64,000 bases of DNA, taken from assembly GCA_029204225.1 (NCBI GenBank), contig CM055111.1:22909772-22973771 (forward strand), read 5' to 3'. Positions 61,460 through 64,000 of the stretch are shown one piece after another. Position 1 is the stretch's first letter. Every line of letters begins with the position of its first letter. A program made the translations under genes and the position numbers. The notes beneath the pieces are model-generated. The model made no database searches, was not told the origin of the DNA, and worked only from the letters and a program-made list of their open reading frames with translations. This DNA comes from Diphasiastrum complanatum. Lineage: Eukaryota; Streptophyta; Lycopodiopsida; Lycopodiales; Lycopodiaceae.

Positions 61460-62102
61460 ACCCCGACTACTTGCCGGCTAGCATCTCGTCACTGACGGCT
61501 AGGGTCCTGACGGTCAAGACACACCACATCTCTGACAACTTGTCAAGCGGCCATATCGGGTCACTGCTCGTGACGCACCGGTCCCAACTTAGGACAGATG
61601 TCCTCCTCGGTCACCGGCCCTTGCCAATACTTGGCCTCAGGCCCTCTGGTGACCGGCCGTGTCAAGGTCATGATAGAGTTGTAATTGGACAATCCTTCCC
61701 TCCTCTACAAGTCATCGGTCCTTGATGACAAACTCTGGGTAAGACTTCTACAACGCCTATCGCGTCTCCTAGGTAGCATTTGACAACGGATGCCCTTTCC
61801 AGGTTACTAGATACTCTTGAAGGAGACGATTCCGCAATCGTCACTCCCTTCGATCTAGGATTCTGTCTGGCCCATAACCTGTGGTGTCTTTCTCCTCAAG
61901 AGACACTAGACCTTCCACCAGGCTATCGCCATCGTTGTCTCTTATCATTGTACGCGAACTCCAATAGCGGTAAATGCTTTACCCAGTCTGTTTGCGTACT
62001 ACTCACGTATGCCCTAAGCATATCTTCCAAGATCTGATTCACTCACTCTGTCTGACCATCCGTCTGAGGATGCTCAGAGCTACTCATCCGCAACCACACA
62101 CG

Positions 62103-62851
62103 CTAACAATGCGGGTCCTTTTCTTGAGCCTTCTTAATCTCCTCCATGACACCACTGTCAACCACAGTAAAGCTCATGTGATGCAGTATATGAGATAGTG
62201 CATCGGCGACCACATTTTCCTTCCCTCTTCGGAAGCGAATTTCCAAATGAAATTCCTGCATCAGCTCGGCCCACTGAGCTTTGCGGCCCTTCAAATCTGG
62301 CTAAGTGCAAAAATACCTTAAAGTATGATGATCTGTGTACACATAAAACTCGACGCCATATAAATAATGTCTCCACACCTTGAGCGCATGTATAATCGCA
62401 TACAGCTCTTGCTCGTGTGTAGGATATCTCTGTTGAGCAAGTGTCAACTTCTTACTCTCAAAGGCTACTGGTCTACCCTCTTGGCTCAACACTGCACCTA
62501 CGGCAATGCCACTTGCATCCGTCTCTAGGTCAAAAAATTTCTGGGTATCCACAATCTTGAGAACTGGAGCCGTGGCCACAGACTCCTTCAAGTTCTCAAA
62601 ATGTTGCTGAGCTCAGCATCCCATCGAACCACAGTGTTGTTTTTCCTTAACTGGTCCTTCAAAGGAGCAACTATCCAGGAATAATTCCTAACAAACCGCC
62701 GGTAGAACTTACAAAAGCCTAAGAAAAACTGTAATTGGCGTATATCGGCAGGCCTCGACCACTTCTTAACCACAGCCACCTTGGCTGGGTCAACCAAAAT
62801 ACCCTCAACTGTCACTACGTGACCCAAATACTCGACACGAGTCTTACACAA
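62103..62851 (-). pseudogene. Gypsy RT C-terminal part and RNase H
   Basis: 62851-62588: VEYLGHVVTVEGILVDPAKV and LQFFLGFCKFYRRFVRNYSW. 62591-62301: RNase H with LETDASGIAVGAVLSQEGRP, EQELYAIIHALKVWRHYL and YTDHHTLRYF. 62294-62103: WAELMQEFHLEIRFRRGKEN and ADALSHI. Separated by single stops or frame breaks. Confidence 0.87.
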
Positions 62852-63995
62852 CTCTGTCTACAGAAGCTTGTAACTTGCCCAAAACGGTCTTGAGATGAAT
62901 CTCATGCTTCTCAACCGCTTTACTAAAAACCAATATATCGTCAATAAAATTGATGACAAACTTGCCCATATAGTCTCGCAAGACATCGTTCATGAGCATC
63001 ATGAACGTGGCTGGGGCATTGGTTAACCCAAATGGCATAACCAAAAATTTATAATGACCGAAACGGGTTCGGAAGGTCGTCTTCATCTCGAATCCGTATT
63101 TGATGGTATCCACTTTTGAGATCTATCTTACTGAAAATGGTTGCACCTTGCAACGCATCCAGTGGATCATCAATCCTGGTCATCGGATATTGTGCTTTAC
63201 AGTGATCTTATTCAATCCCCTGTAATCTACACACATCCGGAAACTACCATCCTTTTTCTTAACAAGTAAAATAGGAGAGGCGAAAGGTGAATAACTTGGA
63301 CGGATGTACCCCAGCTTGAGATACTCCTCCAACATCTTTCTGACTTCCTCTTCCTCGTTTAGGCTCATCCTATAAGGAGGCCTACATACCGGACTTGCCC
63401 GTGGAACGAGCTTAATACGATGATCAACGTTTCGACTAGGCGGCAATCCCTCTGGCATATTACTAATTAGCATGTGTTTAAATTGCGTGTAGATGGGCTT
63501 CTCCAACTCACTTGTTGGGTCACATCTAGGCTGTAATGCAAATACATGTGCACTAGGGGATGCAAAAGTAAATGAAGCTTCTTGTGGTTTATTAGTGTGT
63601 GTGCTTATCTGATTATTACCAACATAAGAATCAAAACTGGAATCAGCATTCACATAACACAACCACAAATACTGAATCTCCATTCTCTTTATTTGCATAT
63701 AGGTAACAAGAGGACCCTCAACAGATGGTCTCTCCCCCTTTAAGACATGAGACATACCCTCATGCCCGAACTTATACACATGTGACTTAAAATCTATAGC
63801 GGGCTGCTTACTTGCATGCCACCGCTTACCAAGTACAATATCAAACTTAGCTAGTTTAGTAATTTCAAAATCTAACTTCTCGGTATACGTCTGAATAGAC
63901 AAAGGCGCCCGAGAGATTCTTTCATCCCAAACCTCTGTTCCCTTACCATCTGGCATCTCAACAGTATACCGGTAATCAGATGGAACAATAGCCAA
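62844..63995 (-). pseudogene. Gypsy protease end and reverse transcriptase N-terminal half
   Basis: 63995-63180: protease-end sequence, then EYLKLGYIRPSYSPFASP and VKKKDGSFRMCVDYRGLN. A one-base loss after VKH shifts the frame into YPMTRIDDPLDALQGATI and [14 protein letters not shown]. 63113-62844 has [18 protein letters not shown] and the catalytic box [10 protein letters not shown] (F in place of Y). Confidence 0.85.
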
Positions 63996-64000
63996 GTGAA

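Larger units (their letters stand above)
61460..64000 (-). mobile_element. Gypsy element (protease to chromodomain), runs off the right edge
   Basis: Minus-strand Ty3/Gypsy pol: protease end (FDIVLGKRWHASKQP near 63850), RT (63400-62600), RNase H (62591-62301), connection domain (62294-62103), then an internal deletion into integrase (LRMSSSEHPQTDGQTE near 62095-62045). A chromodomain-like LLQEYLVTWKGHPLSNAT lies near 61835-61780. Gag and the LTR lie outside or are lost. A few frameshifts and stops; same family as the intron 6 fragments. Confidence 0.88.

Noticed and set aside
1-64000. tRNA, rRNA or other structural RNA genes
   Set aside because: I scanned for obvious tRNA and rRNA signatures and saw none; the tRNA-like matches are retrotransposon primer-binding sites only.

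Overview
The window is nuclear DNA of a land plant. It carries two spliced host genes on the + strand whose introns are full of degenerate retrotransposons. The first, at 6468-33923, encodes a homologue of HCF145, the chloroplast psaA-mRNA stability factor. I could place ten coding exons by homology and splice phase; they sum to 2658 nt (885 codons plus stop). The second, starting at 52919 and running off the right edge, encodes a SnRK1 (AMPK/SNF1-type) beta subunit; its N-myristoylation-type exon and the start of its CBM48 glycogen-binding domain are visible. The long TE-filled introns, the abundant (GA)n/(CT)n tracts, the AT-rich sequence and the non-angiosperm flavour of the proteins suggest a large genome such as a fern or gymnosperm. 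A fern is my guess, not a demonstrated fact.

Layout. 1-2063: one copy of a 1.8-kb repeat (called R here) ending in (GA)n. 2130-5584, minus strand: a Penelope-like reverse transcriptase fragment joined to the 5' half of a Copia element. 5585-6467: promoter and leader of HCF145. 6468-33923: HCF145. Its introns hold a Gypsy gag split by a young 2.06-kb non-autonomous LTR retrotransposon, several Copia and Gypsy fragments, three copies of a palindromic ATAG...CTAT element with 10-bp target duplications, and a 778-bp CTTAG...CTAAG element with an 8-bp duplication. 37155-42345: (TC)n, the second (inverted) copy of R, a 440-codon open reading frame of unknown function, and the 3' half of the same Copia family seen at the left. 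43690-51777: a mosaic retroelement junction followed by two head-to-head copies of one Copia family that share the same in-frame stops. 52751-64000: the SnRK1-beta gene with LINE, Copia and Gypsy remnants in its introns.

The two host genes are unrelated in pathway (plastid RNA stability versus energy signalling) and simply lie in tandem about 19 kb apart. The rest is mobile-element history. The most novel material is (a) the R / ORF440 / Penelope-like RT assemblage, which may be parts of one undescribed retroelement with long terminal repeats next to (TC)n tracts; (b) the palindromic MITE-like families with clean target duplications; and (c) an HCF145 splice donor that is the first unit of a (CT)n microsatellite. 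Everything here was read by eye. Boundaries of decayed elements are approximate, and no alignments or database searches were run.
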